A stretch of 64,000 nucleotides of DNA from Niveispirillum fermenti (GCF_048066175.1 NZ_JBLTXA010000001.1:124001-188000), one strand, 5' to 3'. Positions 16,957 to 25,188 are shown, numbered from the stretch's first letter. The notes: generated from the sequence alone by a model not told the origin. Made by a program: numbers and translations.

Positions 16957-17469
16957 TCACATGGGCGGCAGCGGCGTTTGTCCGGCCGCGGGTGGGGCAC
17001 CGGCATCACCGCCACTGGCGCCACCGCCTCCCGTCGAACTGAAAATGAAGCGGCCCAGCAACTCCTCCAGGTTCACGGCACTCTGCGTATATTCGATCAT
17101 GTCGCCAGGCTTCAGCCAGTCATCCTCCCCACCCGGATCAAGCTGGAGATAGCGACCGCCCAGCAGGCTTTCGCTGGCGATCGATGCCGAGGTGTCGCGC
17201 GGAAGCTGGACATTGCTGTCGATCTCCATGCGGATGACCGCCTGATAGGTCTGTTTGTCCAGATATTGCTGGGTGACGGTGCCAACCTTGACGCCGGAGA
17301 TACGGACATCGGCACCGGCCGAAAGGCCGCCCGTGCTGCTGAACCGCGCCTCCAGCGGATAACCGGAGATGGCCCGTACACTGCTGCTCGTATAGGCGAA
17401 GAACAGGAAGAAGCCGGCAACCAGAAGGACGACGGCACCCAGCACTGTTTCGATCACGTTCCTGCGCAT
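16957..17469 (-). CDS. mlaD: phospholipid transport substrate-binding protein MlaD
   Basis: 170 residues. MlaD is the inner-membrane-anchored MCE protein that forms the hexameric phospholipid channel of the Mla system, which keeps the outer membrane asymmetric. It has one N-terminal transmembrane helix (VIETVLGAVVLLVAGFFLFFAY) and one MCE domain (EARFSSTGGLSAGADVRISGVKVGTV, IASESLLGGRYLQLDPG). The tail is Gly/Ala/Pro-rich. mlaF/E are not next to it; in many Alphaproteobacteria mlaD sits apart, next to NDUFA12 and DUF2155 genes as here. The ATG at 17469 starts the TM helix directly. Confidence 0.93.
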   Translation of the reverse strand: MRRNVIETVLGAVVLLVAGFFLFFAYTSSSVRAISGYPLEARFSSTGGLSAGADVRISGVKVGTVTQQYLDKQTYQAVIRMEIDSNVQLPRDTSASIASESLLGGRYLQLDPGGEDDWLKPGDMIEYTQSAVNLEELLGRFIFSSTGGGGASGGDAGAPPAAGQTPLPPM

Positions 17470-17547
17470 GGACAGTTCAGCTCCCTGACGGGCCCGTGGT
17501 GAATGACCGGGCCGGACCTTCCCTCAAACACACATGCCTTAAACACA

Positions 17548-17576
17548 CATGGCGGCGCTTTCGTGGCGCCGCCATG
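17548..17576 (-). terminator. hairpin terminator downstream of the NDUFA12 gene
   Basis: Perfect 11-bp stem (CATGGCGGCGC at 17548-17558 with GCGCCGCCATG at 17566-17576) and a 7-nt loop. On the minus strand the stem is followed by TGTGTTTAAGG, a modest U-rich tail. It lies 25 nt after the NDUFA12 stop codon, in the gap before mlaD. AACACACATG is present twice in this gap (overlapping the lower arm). Confidence 0.6.
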
Positions 17577-17601
17577 GGCCTGCTCCCAAAGATAGGGATG
17601 A

Positions 17602-17991
17602 TCAGTTCGGTGTCCAGGCCTGGTAATCGCCCGTGGCCTTGTCGCGCTGGCCGCCGGCAAACAGATGGCCCGGCGGACGATAGGCCTGCACCGTGCCCGT
17701 GGGGTTGGGCTGATGCGGCTTCTGCCAGGGCTTGTGGAAACCGCTCCCCTCCGGCAGGGGCGCATCCATGTTGTAATGCAGCCAGCCATGCCATTCCGGC
17801 GTCACCTTCGTCGCCTCCGGTGCGCCCTTGTACAGCACCCAGCGGCGGGCCTTCATGCCCCGGCGGGCCTTCTTTTCCTCGAAATAGCGGTTCCCGGCGG
17901 CATCGCTGCCAACCTGCCGTCCGACACGCCAAACCAGAATATTGATCTGGATATTGGCCATCCATGTGGCCAGGGAGAACTTCTCGCTCAT
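17602..17991 (-). CDS. NADH:ubiquinone oxidoreductase accessory subunit, NDUFA12 family
   Basis: 129 residues, homologous to mitochondrial complex I subunit NDUFA12 (B17.2). Signatures are VGSDAAGNRYFEEK, RRWVLYKG, VTPEWHGWLHYNMDAPLP and the C-terminal YQAWTP. It is one of the few supernumerary complex I subunits shared by Alphaproteobacteria and mitochondria; it binds the peripheral arm near the quinone site. As usual in these bacteria it is encoded away from the nuo operon. The ATG at 17991 (MSEKFSL) follows GGAAAAG. The mlaD gene lies downstream on the same strand beyond a hairpin terminator. Confidence 0.95.
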   Translation of the reverse strand: MSEKFSLATWMANIQINILVWRVGRQVGSDAAGNRYFEEKKARRGMKARRWVLYKGAPEATKVTPEWHGWLHYNMDAPLPEGSGFHKPWQKPHQPNPTGTVQAYRPPGHLFAGGQRDKATGDYQAWTPN

Positions 17992-18148
17992 GACTTTTCC
18001 GTGATGCAGCACGAGGAACGGCGGCGACTATGCACCGCCGCCGCAACAAAATCCACCCCCACGGTGGAAGGCGGACCTGCGCCCCCCGCGGGGCCGTATC
18101 AAGATGCCGGCGCGACCAGTTGCACGGGAAAGTCACGCGCCAGCGCCC

Positions 18149-19201
18149 TCAGCCATCCGTGCCCCGCCCGCGCAGCCGGTCCGCCGCGCGCCCGAAACGG
18201 CCGGTATGGTGGCGGATCTCCCAGGCCGCAATGCCAAGGCCCGCGGCCGCCAGCGGCAGCACGTAATAGAAGAAGCGATAGGCCAGCAGGGCGCCCAGGA
18301 TGGCGCTGGCTGCGTCATGGTGGGCAAGACCGAGCAGGATGATGCTCTCGAACACCCCCAGCCCGCCGGGCACATGGCTGAAGATGGCAACGATCAGCGC
18401 CGCGCAATAGAGCGCCACGAAGGATGTATAGGGAACCTGGACTTCCGTCGGCAGCAGCATCCACAGCACGCCGGCCGCCAGCACCAGTTCGGCCGACGCG
18501 ATGGTGATCTGCGAGACCACGCCACCCCAACTGGGCAGTTGAATGGACCAGCGCCCGAACCGCACGGGCTTGTGCGTCACCGCCGTGATGACGCAGACGG
18601 CCAGCAGGCCCAACAACATGGCCGCCCCGGCCGCCTGCACCGCGATTTCCGGCACGTTCAGCAACAAGGACACCGGCTCCGGCCCCACGATCATGCCGAC
18701 GGCCCCCGTGAAGGTCAGCCCCAGTGTGAAGGTGGTGGTCGAGAAGACGACGATCTTGGCCACGTCGGCCGGTGACAGGCCGGCCTTGCCATAGGCGCGC
18801 AGCCGGACCCCGGCTCCACTGATCACCGCCCAGCCGACATTGTTGGAAATGGCATAGCCGCAGGAGGCCGCGAAGGCCGTGGTCGCGTAGGGCACCTTGC
18901 GCCGCAGATAGATCTGTGCCGACAGGTCGTACAGCGTCAGGACCCAATAGGCCCCTATCGTCAGCGCCATGGCCTGCAGGACCTTCGACAAGGGCAGGTC
19001 CGTCAGATAGAGCCAGACCTCGGCGAAATCGATTTCCTTGATCACATGCTCCACGGCGACGGCCAGCAGCACGACCAGGAACATGATGGTGGCGACGCCC
19101 AGCAAAGCCTTGTAATGCCGGATCAGCCAACCACGAACGGCGGCGGCCCTTGCGGGTTTCGATGAAGCGGGCGTCTGTTCGGGATCGGGAAGTCGGGTCA
19201 T
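18149..19201 (-). CDS. UPF0104 / lysylphosphatidylglycerol synthase-like transmembrane protein
   Basis: 350 residues with about eight hydrophobic helices, matching the flippase-like N-terminal half of MprF (LPG_synthase_TM, UPF0104). The marker motif HVPGGLGVFESIILLG and the NNVGWAVISGAGVRLRAYG block are present. The cytosolic catalytic domain that makes lysyl-phosphatidylglycerol in full MprF (about 850 aa) is absent, and no such gene is adjacent. A role in moving a lipid across the inner membrane is the family-based guess; the substrate is unknown. The ATG at 19201 fits the polar N-terminus before the first helix. It diverges from nrdJ. Confidence 0.85.
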   Translation of the reverse strand: MTRLPDPEQTPASSKPARAAAVRGWLIRHYKALLGVATIMFLVVLLAVAVEHVIKEIDFAEVWLYLTDLPLSKVLQAMALTIGAYWVLTLYDLSAQIYLRRKVPYATTAFAASCGYAISNNVGWAVISGAGVRLRAYGKAGLSPADVAKIVVFSTTTFTLGLTFTGAVGMIVGPEPVSLLLNVPEIAVQAAGAAMLLGLLAVCVITAVTHKPVRFGRWSIQLPSWGGVVSQITIASAELVLAAGVLWMLLPTEVQVPYTSFVALYCAALIVAIFSHVPGGLGVFESIILLGLAHHDAASAILGALLAYRFFYYVLPLAAAGLGIAAWEIRHHTGRFGRAADRLRGRGTDG

Positions 19202-19470
19202 TCAGGAATGCAACACGCGAAACGAGACCGGCCACAGCGGCGGGCGCACCCTGCCACCATTACAAACGGAAAGAAACCCCCAGGCCGGTGCCAACGCCCC
19301 GCGGAAGCAGAACCTCTCCCATTGCACCTGGGAGATTGGGGGGGCGGGCGACTCAGACAAGGCGCGGAACAGGAAAATCCAGCGATGCCGCCGCTTCCGG
19401 CCCCCAAAAAGGGGGATTCCGCCCCACCACCCGCGTCAACACAATAAGCTGTATATGCTTTTGAAATAGC
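19202..19470. other. non-coding upstream region between the UPF0104 gene and nrdJ
   Basis: First part of a 408-nt gap. It contains a five-base stem-loop CCCCC-AAAAA-GGGGG at 19401-19415 without a U-tract, and a near-palindrome AAGC-TGTATAT-GCTT at 19446-19460. No further gene was found. GAGACCGGCCAC near 19225 resembles the B12 box, but the rest of a cobalamin riboswitch is missing. Confidence 0.5.
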
Positions 19471-19486
19471 CAACAAAATATGGTTG
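19471..19486 (+). promoter_or_regulatory. possible second (weak) NrdR box
   Basis: CAACAAAATATGGTTG agrees with the NrdR consensus ACACwATATATwGTGT at about 10 of 16 positions by hand count. Its centre lies 50 bp upstream of the stronger box, close to five helical turns. NrdR boxes usually occur in pairs. Weak on its own. Confidence 0.3.
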
Positions 19487-19520
19487 CCGGGCCTTCCCCT
19501 GTGGCCTAGCCTTCCGGCCG

Positions 19521-19536
19521 TCACCATATATAGCGG
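19521..19536 (+). promoter_or_regulatory. putative NrdR box upstream of nrdJ
   Basis: TCACCATATATAGCGG matches the NrdR operator consensus ACACwATATATwGTGT at about 12 of 16 positions, including the whole ATATATaG core. It lies 74 nt upstream of the nrdJ start in an AT-rich island of otherwise GC-rich DNA. NrdR is the ATP/dATP-sensing repressor of ribonucleotide reductase genes, so the position fits. Confidence 0.55.
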
Positions 19537-19609
19537 CGCTGCTGCCTGTCCGTCATGACGCACGGCCGGCACGCACGACCCGCCGCCTTGTTTGGGAAAG
19601 GCTTGGACC

Positions 19610-22600
19610 ATGCGCATCGAACGCCGTTTCACCGTTGAAGGCCAGGACGCCTATGCCGGCATCCCGTTCCGCCAGGCGACGAGCGAGATTCGCAATCCCG
19701 ACGGTTCCACGGTCTTCCAGGCCAGGGATATCGAGGTTCCGGCCGAATGGAGCCAGGTGGCCTGCGACATCCTGGCCCAGAAATATTTCCGCCGGGCTGG
19801 CGTGCCTGCGGCCCTAAAAAAGGTGGAAGAACACAGCGTCCCCCCCTTCCTGTGGCGCCATGTCGCGGATGAGAAGGCGCTGTCCGGGCTGCCCGCGCAG
19901 GAGCGGACGGGGGCGGAAACCTCCGCCCGGCAGGTTTTCGACCGTCTGGCCGGCACCTGGGCCTATTGGGGCTGGAAGGGCGGCTATTTCGAGTCGGAAG
20001 CCGATGCCGCCGCGTTCCATGACGAGATGCGCTTCATGCTGGCCCGCCAGATGGCGGCACCCAACAGTCCGCAATGGTTCAATACCGGCCTGTCCTGGGC
20101 CTATGGTATCGACGGGCCCAGCCAGGGCCATTTCCATGTCGATCCGGCAACCGGGGAGGTCGTTGCCTCTGCGTCAGCCTATGAGCGGCCACAGCCCCAT
20201 GCCTGTTTCATCCAGTCGGTCGCGGATGATCTGGTGAACGAAGGCGGCATCATGGACCTGTGGGTGCGCGAGGCGCGCCTGTTCAAGTACGGGTCCGGCA
20301 CGGGCACCAATTTCTCCCGCCTGCGCGGAGAGAACGAGAAACTGTCCGGCGGTGGCAAGTCGTCCGGCCTGATGAGCTTTCTCAAGATCGGCGACCGGGC
20401 GGCCGGCGCCATCAAGTCCGGTGGCACGACGCGCCGGGCCGCCAAGATGGTGACGGTCGATCTCGACCATCCCGACATCGAAGCCTATATCGACTGGAAG
20501 GTCGTTGAGGAGCAGAAGGTCACCGCCCTGGTGACCGGTTCCAAGCAGGTTTCCCGCCATCTGAACATGATCATGGCGGCCTGCAACGAAGGTATGGGCA
20601 CCGATGCGGACCGGCTGGACCCGCTGACGAACCGGGCCCTGAAACGCGCCATTGTGGCCGCCCGCCGCGACCTGGTCCCGGAAAACTACATCCAGCGGGC
20701 CATCCAGCTTGCCGGCCAGGGCTATGCCGGGATCGATATCCGCACCTTCGACACCGATTGGGATTCGGAAGCCTATCTGACGGTCAGCGGCCAGAATTCC
20801 AATAATTCCGTGCGCGTGCCCAATGCCTTCCTGGAGGCTGTGGAAAGTGACGGCCCCTGGAACCTGATCCGCCGCACGGATGGCAAGGTTGCCGGCACGC
20901 TGCGCGCCCGCGAATTGTGGGACAAGATCGGCTATGCCGCCTGGCAGTCGGCCGATCCGGGCGTACAGTTCGATACGACCATCAATGAATGGCACACCTG
21001 CCCCGCGTCCGGTCGCATCAATGCGTCGAACCCGTGCAGCGAATATATGTTCCTGGACGACACGGCGTGCAATCTGGCGTCCCTGAACCTTATGGAATTC
21101 CGCCAGCCCGACGGTCGGTTCGACATCGATGCCTTCACCCACGCCTGCCGGCTGTGGACGCTGGTGCTGGAAATCTCCGTGGCCATGGCGCAGTTCCCGT
21201 CGCGGGAGATCGCGCGTCTTTCCTATGATTTCCGGACGCTGGGCCTTGGCTATGCCAATCTTGGCGGTCTGCTGATGGCAGCCGGCCTGCCCTATGACAG
21301 TGTGCCGGGGCGGGCGCTGGCCGCGGCCATCACCGCATTGATGACCGGCGTGGCCTATGCGACCTCCGCCGAGATGGCGCGCGAGTTGGGGCCCTTCCCC
21401 GGCTTCGCCGCCAACCGGCAACCGATGCTGCGCGTGATTGCCAACCATCGCCGCGCCGCCCATGGCGCACGGACGGGCTATGAGGGGCTGTCGGTGGCAC
21501 CCGTGCCGCTGGTCGCGGACGAATGTCCCGACGCGAACCTGGTCGATGCCGCCCGTCGCGCCTGGGATGCAGCACTTGCCATGGGACGCGACCATGGCTA
21601 TCGCAACGCGCAGGCCACCGTCATCGCACCGACAGGCACCATCGGCCTGGTCATGGATTGCGACACGACGGGCATCGAACCCGACTTCGCCCTTGTGAAA
21701 TTCAAGAAGCTGGCCGGTGGCGGCTATTTCAAGATCATCAACCGCGTTGTGCCGGAGGCTTTGTCACGGCTGGGCTATGACGATACCGCAATTGCCCGGA
21801 TCGAGCGCTATGCCGTGGGGCATGGCACGCTGGTGGGGGCGCCTTGCATCACCCATGACCGGCTGCGCCGTCTGGGCTTTGGCGACGAACAGATCGACGC
21901 TGTGGAATCCGCCCTGGAATCCGCCTTCGACATCAAGTTCGTCTTCAACAAATGGACGCTGGGTGCCGATTTCTGCACACGCACCCTGGGCATACCGGGC
22001 GATCTGCTGGAGATGCCGGGCTTCGACCTGCTGGCGCATCTGGGTTTCACCCGCAAGGAGATCGAGGCGGCCAACGTCCATGTCGCCGGCGCCATGACGC
22101 TGGAAGGCGCGCCGGGCCTGCGGGATGAACATCTGCCCGTGTTCGACTGCGCCAGCCCCTGTGGGCGGATCGGCACGCGCTTCCTGTCGGCGGAGGCGCA
22201 TATCCGCATGATGGCCGCAGCCCAGCCTTTCATCTCGGGCGCCATCTCCAAAACCATCAACATGCCCAACGGCGCCACGGTGGCGGCCTGCACGGATGCC
22301 TACATGCTGTCATGGCGCCTGGGGCTGAAGGCCAACGCGCTCTATCGCGACGGTTCCAAACTGTCCCAGCCCCTGAACGCACAGGTGCTGGAGGATGAAG
22401 AGGAGACGTTGTCCGAGGATGACCAGACCCTGCTGGAGCGCGTGGTGGAGGCGCCCGCCGCCGCCCGCGTTCCCCTGGTGGCTGAACGGGTCGTGGAAAA
22501 GGTCGTCGAGCGCGTCGTGGAAAGGGTGGTGCGCAACGACGGGCGGGAAAAGCTGCCGCAGCGGCGCAAGGGCTATACCCAGAAGGCCATGGTGGGCGGT

Positions 22601-23395
22601 CACAAGGTCTATCTGCGCACGGGCGAGTACGAGGATGGCCGCCTGGGAGAGATTTTCATCGACATGCACAAGGAAGGCGCGGCCTTCCGGTCGATGATGA
22701 ACAATTTCGCCATCGCCATCTCGCTGGGTCTGCAATATGGCGTGCCGCTGGAAGAATATGTCGAGGCCTTCACCTTCACCCGGTTCGAGCCGTCGGGCAT
22801 GGTGCAGGGCAACGATGCCATCAAGATGTCGACCAGCATCCTGGATTATGTGTTCCGCGAACTGGCCATCTCCTATCTCGGCCGCAACGATCTGGCCCAC
22901 GCCACGCCAGAGGATCTGCTGCCCGACACGATGGGACGGGGCGACGCACAGGCGGATCTGGCCGGCATGCCGGAAGCCGCCAACACGGCCCCCGAATTGC
23001 CCGACCATGCGGCGCGCATGACGCAGGAGACGCTGGCCGCCGTGGCCCGCATCGCCTCCACCGGCTATATGCGCTCCAACCTGCGTGTCGTGCCCGGCGG
23101 GCAGCAGGGCCGGGTCGTGGCGGGGTTCCAGCAGGCGACCACGGGCTATGCCGCCACGGGCACCGACGCGCCGTCGGCCTTCGCCGGGGGGGCGGTCCAT
23201 GCCGACAGCCTGTCCAGCACCGCCCTGCGCGGCGGCACGGTGGGCCGGCACGATGCACGGTTTGAGCGCATGAAGGAAGCCCGCGCCCGCGGCTATGAGG
23301 GCGATCCCTGCCCGGAATGCGGCAACATGACCCTGGTGCGCAATGGCACCTGCCTGAAATGCGACACTTGCGGCGGGACGACGGGGTGTAGCTGA
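19610..23395 (+). CDS. nrdJ: vitamin B12-dependent ribonucleotide reductase (class II)
   Basis: 1261 residues. Class II ribonucleotide reductase reduces ribonucleotides to deoxyribonucleotides with adenosylcobalamin as radical source, with or without oxygen. Visible are FKYGSGTGTNFSRLRGE, the active-site region INASNPCSEYMFLDDTACNLASLNL, VIAPTGTIGLVMDCDTTGIEPD, and a C-terminal four-cysteine zinc ribbon (CPECGNMTLVRNGTC to CDTCGGTTGCS), as in the NrdJ_Z subtype. A VVE[KR] repeat near residues 960-980 links the barrel to the C-terminal part. The start at 19610 has GGGAAAGG 9 nt upstream. A likely NrdR operator lies 74 nt upstream. The 3' end faces the halogenase gene with only 24 nt between. 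Confidence 0.97.
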   Translation: MRIERRFTVEGQDAYAGIPFRQATSEIRNPDGSTVFQARDIEVPAEWSQVACDILAQKYFRRAGVPAALKKVEEHSVPPFLWRHVADEKALSGLPAQERTGAETSARQVFDRLAGTWAYWGWKGGYFESEADAAAFHDEMRFMLARQMAAPNSPQWFNTGLSWAYGIDGPSQGHFHVDPATGEVVASASAYERPQPHACFIQSVADDLVNEGGIMDLWVREARLFKYGSGTGTNFSRLRGENEKLSGGGKSSGLMSFLKIGDRAAGAIKSGGTTRRAAKMVTVDLDHPDIEAYIDWKVVEEQKVTALVTGSKQVSRHLNMIMAACNEGMGTDADRLDPLTNRALKRAIVAARRDLVPENYIQRAIQLAGQGYAGIDIRTFDTDWDSEAYLTVSGQNSNNSVRVPNAFLEAVESDGPWNLIRRTDGKVAGTLRARELWDKIGYAAWQSADPGVQFDTTINEWHTCPASGRINASNPCSEYMFLDDTACNLASLNLMEFRQPDGRFDIDAFTHACRLWTLVLEISVAMAQFPSREIARLSYDFRTLGLGYANLGGLLMAAGLPYDSVPGRALAAAITALMTGVAYATSAEMARELGPFPGFAANRQPMLRVIANHRRAAHGARTGYEGLSVAPVPLVADECPDANLVDAARRAWDAALAMGRDHGYRNAQATVIAPTGTIGLVMDCDTTGIEPDFALVKFKKLAGGGYFKIINRVVPEALSRLGYDDTAIARIERYAVGHGTLVGAPCITHDRLRRLGFGDEQIDAVESALESAFDIKFVFNKWTLGADFCTRTLGIPGDLLEMPGFDLLAHLGFTRKEIEAANVHVAGAMTLEGAPGLRDEHLPVFDCASPCGRIGTRFLSAEAHIRMMAAAQPFISGAISKTINMPNGATVAACTDAYMLSWRLGLKANALYRDGSKLSQPLNAQVLEDEEETLSEDDQTLLERVVEAPAAARVPLVAERVVEKVVERVVERVVRNDGREKLPQRRKGYTQKAMVGGHKVYLRTGEYEDGRLGEIFIDMHKEGAAFRSMMNNFAIAISLGLQYGVPLEEYVEAFTFTRFEPSGMVQGNDAIKMSTSILDYVFRELAISYLGRNDLAHATPEDLLPDTMGRGDAQADLAGMPEAANTAPELPDHAARMTQETLAAVARIASTGYMRSNLRVVPGGQQGRVVAGFQQATTGYAATGTDAPSAFAGGAVHADSLSSTALRGGTVGRHDARFERMKEARARGYEGDPCPECGNMTLVRNGTCLKCDTCGGTTGCS

Positions 23396-23419
23396 GCCCG
23401 AAGTCCAGAGGGAGGGCCT

Positions 23420-24919
23420 TCAGGCCACCTTCAGCCCGGCGAGATACGCCTCGTGGGTCGGCATGCTCCCGGCGGCCTGAAGGATGCGGGCACGCATCGT
23501 CGCCATCCGCTCCCGCATGGCGGGCAGCGGGTGCAAATCGACCAGCGGGTCATGGCTTTCCGGCATGATCCCCTGCCCCAGCATCACGGCGATCCAGCTT
23601 GTATCCGTGAACAGCGCCCGGGCGCGGGTGGAAACCCGGCCGTTACGCCGGAACAGCTCGATACGGGATTTCAGGCTATCGGGGATATCCATGGTCCGGC
23701 AATGGTCCCAGAAGGCACTGTCGGACCGTTCCGTCGCATGATAGTGCAGGATCAGGAAATCGCGCACAGCCTCGAATTCCGCCTGTGCCAGCGCATTATA
23801 TTCGGCGACTGCCACCGGATCGATCTGCCGTCCGGGAAAGAAATCCAGCAGCTTGGACAGGCCCGTCTGGATCAGGTGGATCGATGTGCTTTCCAGCGGT
23901 TCCAGAAAGCCGGATGCCAGCCCCAGCGACAGGCAGTTTCCAACCCAGGCCTGCTTGCGCCGGCCGGTGACGAAGCGCAGCAGCCTCGGCTCCGCCAGGA
24001 CCTTTCCGTCGACATGGGACAGCAAGGTGGCCCTCGCCTGCTCCTCCCCCATGAAATGGCTGCTGAAGACATAACCGTTGCCCACGCGGTGGCGCAGCGG
24101 GATACGCCATTGCCAGCCGGCCGGCCGTGCCGTGGAGCGGGTGAAGGGCGGGATGCGCCCGTCCCCGGAGGTCGGAACGGCCCAGGCCCTGTCACAGGGC
24201 AGCCATTGGCTCCAGTCCTCATATCCCGTCCGCAGGGCCTTTTCGATCAGCAGACCGGAAAAGCCTGTGCAATCGATGAAGAAATCGGCCTCCAGCCGCT
24301 CCCCGCCGTCGCAGATGACGGCCTGCACGAAGCCGTCATGCCCGCGTAATGCGACATCGACGATCTTGCGGTCCAGCCGCTCCACCCCCAGCCGTTCCGC
24401 GTAGCGACGCAGATAATCGGCGTAAAGAGCAGCATCGAAATGATAGGCCGAGCGGATGGTGGAGGCGATGGACCGTTCATCCGCTACCGGACCGGTATAA
24501 CGGCCCAGTCTGGCCATGACATTGCACAGGGCATAATCCTCGATATCCCCGCCTTCCCCCTCCTGCCGCAACCGCAGCCAGTATTGATGGGTGTGGGTGG
24601 CATCCAGGGTCAGCCCATGGATGCCGAAAGGATGGAAGTAGCGATGACCCGCGCGCGTCCAGTCACAGAACTCGATGCCAAGCTTGTAGGTGCCCTGGGT
24701 GAAGGTCAGGAAATCCGCCTCATCCAGGCCCAGCATCCGGTTGAAGGTCTTGATGGGCGGGATGGTGGCCTCCCCGACGCCGACGGTGCCGACAGCGCTG
24801 CTTTCCACCAGCCGGACCCGTACCTGTCGGCCCACGGCACGGGCCAGTGCCGCCGCCGCCATCCATCCGGCCGTACCGCCACCCACGACCAGGATGCTGC
24901 CCGGAAGATTTCCGGCCAT
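23420..24919 (-). CDS. flavin-dependent tryptophan-halogenase family protein
   Basis: 499 residues. It has the FAD-binding GGGTAGWMAA, the halogenase WQWRIP (WxWxIP) motif at 269-274, Lys79 in TYKLGIEF (the same number as the catalytic Lys79 of PrnA) and Glu343-Ser344 in FLEPLESTSIH (PrnA Glu346-Ser347). The chemistry residues are therefore intact. True halogenases need FADH2 from a flavin reductase; none is encoded nearby. Family members next to TonB receptors in sugar-uptake loci are common in Alphaproteobacteria and their substrates are mostly unknown. The ATG at 24919 follows AGGGGGACAGAG. It lies downstream of the TonB receptor on the same strand but beyond a terminator, with its own upstream palindrome. 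Confidence 0.88.
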   Translation of the reverse strand: MAGNLPGSILVVGGGTAGWMAAAALARAVGRQVRVRLVESSAVGTVGVGEATIPPIKTFNRMLGLDEADFLTFTQGTYKLGIEFCDWTRAGHRYFHPFGIHGLTLDATHTHQYWLRLRQEGEGGDIEDYALCNVMARLGRYTGPVADERSIASTIRSAYHFDAALYADYLRRYAERLGVERLDRKIVDVALRGHDGFVQAVICDGGERLEADFFIDCTGFSGLLIEKALRTGYEDWSQWLPCDRAWAVPTSGDGRIPPFTRSTARPAGWQWRIPLRHRVGNGYVFSSHFMGEEQARATLLSHVDGKVLAEPRLLRFVTGRRKQAWVGNCLSLGLASGFLEPLESTSIHLIQTGLSKLLDFFPGRQIDPVAVAEYNALAQAEFEAVRDFLILHYHATERSDSAFWDHCRTMDIPDSLKSRIELFRRNGRVSTRARALFTDTSWIAVMLGQGIMPESHDPLVDLHPLPAMRERMATMRARILQAAGSMPTHEAYLAGLKVA

Positions 24920-24953
24920 GATCTCTGTCCCCCTAATACTATTTTGCGGTAAT

Positions 24954-24971
24954 CAGAACCTATTGGTTCTG
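24954..24971. promoter_or_regulatory. 18-bp palindrome upstream of the halogenase gene
   Basis: CAGAACC-TATT-GGTTCTG, perfect 7-bp arms, centred 43 nt upstream of the halogenase start. The size and position suit a dimeric repressor or activator site. It does not match the 14-bp operator family found at 28405-28840, so separate control is possible. Confidence 0.4.
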
Positions 24972-24987
24972 GTCACCGCCCTCAAAT

Positions 24988-25050
24988 GCCGGCGCCAACA
25001 TACGTTGGCTTGGCTCCGCCGCACGAGCGGCGCGGCGGCGGTCGCCACCG
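24988..25050. repeat. copy A of a diverged tandem-hairpin repeat
   Basis: About 60 nt that align, with one gap and about 75% identity by hand count, to 51268-51330. It forms two adjacent small hairpins: GCCAAC-atac-GTTGGC (24994-25009) and CGCCGC-acga-GCGGCG (25017-25032). Both copies lie downstream of a minus-strand TonB-receptor gene in the same orientation. Between copies the first stem changes CCAAC/GTTGG to CCAGC/GCTGG, a compensatory pair change. No coding role is apparent. Confidence 0.5.
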
Positions 25051-25051
25051 A

Positions 25052-25088
25052 ACCAACTTGCGATGAGTTCTACTCATCGCAAGTTGGT
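25052..25088. repeat. perfect 17-bp inverted repeat with a 3-nt loop
   Basis: Arms ACCAACTTGCGATGAGT (25052-25068) and ACTCATCGCAAGTTGGT (25072-25088) are separated by TCT. It follows copy A of the tandem-hairpin repeat directly. There is no U-tract on either strand, so it is not a simple terminator. A cruciform, a protein site or an mRNA-stabilising hairpin are all possible. Confidence 0.6.
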
Positions 25089-25098
25089 ATAACCAGCT

Positions 25099-25147
25099 GC
25101 CAAACAACAACCAGGCCAGGATTGGAAACCGCTCCAACCTGGCCTGG
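25099..25147 (-). terminator. intrinsic terminator of the TonB-receptor gene
   Basis: CCAGGCCAGG-a-TTGGA (25111-25126) pairs with TCCAA-CCTGGCCTGG (25133-25147), with one bulged base and a 6-nt loop. On the minus strand it is followed by TTGTTGTTTGGC. It lies 120 nt after the receptor stop codon, so the receptor mRNA probably ends here rather than running into the halogenase gene. Confidence 0.7.
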
Positions 25148-25188
25148 TGTCATGCTTGAGGCGCTCCACACGCGAAGATGACGGGGCA

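Noticed and set aside
19401..19415. CCCCC-AAAAA-GGGGG as a terminator
   Set aside because: Only a 5-bp stem, no U-tract on either strand, and it lies far from the nearest gene end.
19202..19609. Cobalamin riboswitch before the B12-dependent nrdJ
   Set aside because: A B12-box-like GAGACCGGCCAC is present near 19225, but the rest of the conserved core (GGTG, CCGC and GCCACTG segments in order) is not found on either strand. The NrdR box explains control better.
22480..22540. VVE[KR] codon repeat in nrdJ as an insertion or intein scar
   Set aside because: It is a short in-frame linker in an otherwise normal-length NrdJ, with no intein motifs.
24988..25088. Insertion-sequence or CRISPR-like array in the halogenase/receptor gap
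   Set aside because: No transposase, no target duplication and no regularly spaced direct repeats; the inverted repeats have different sequences.
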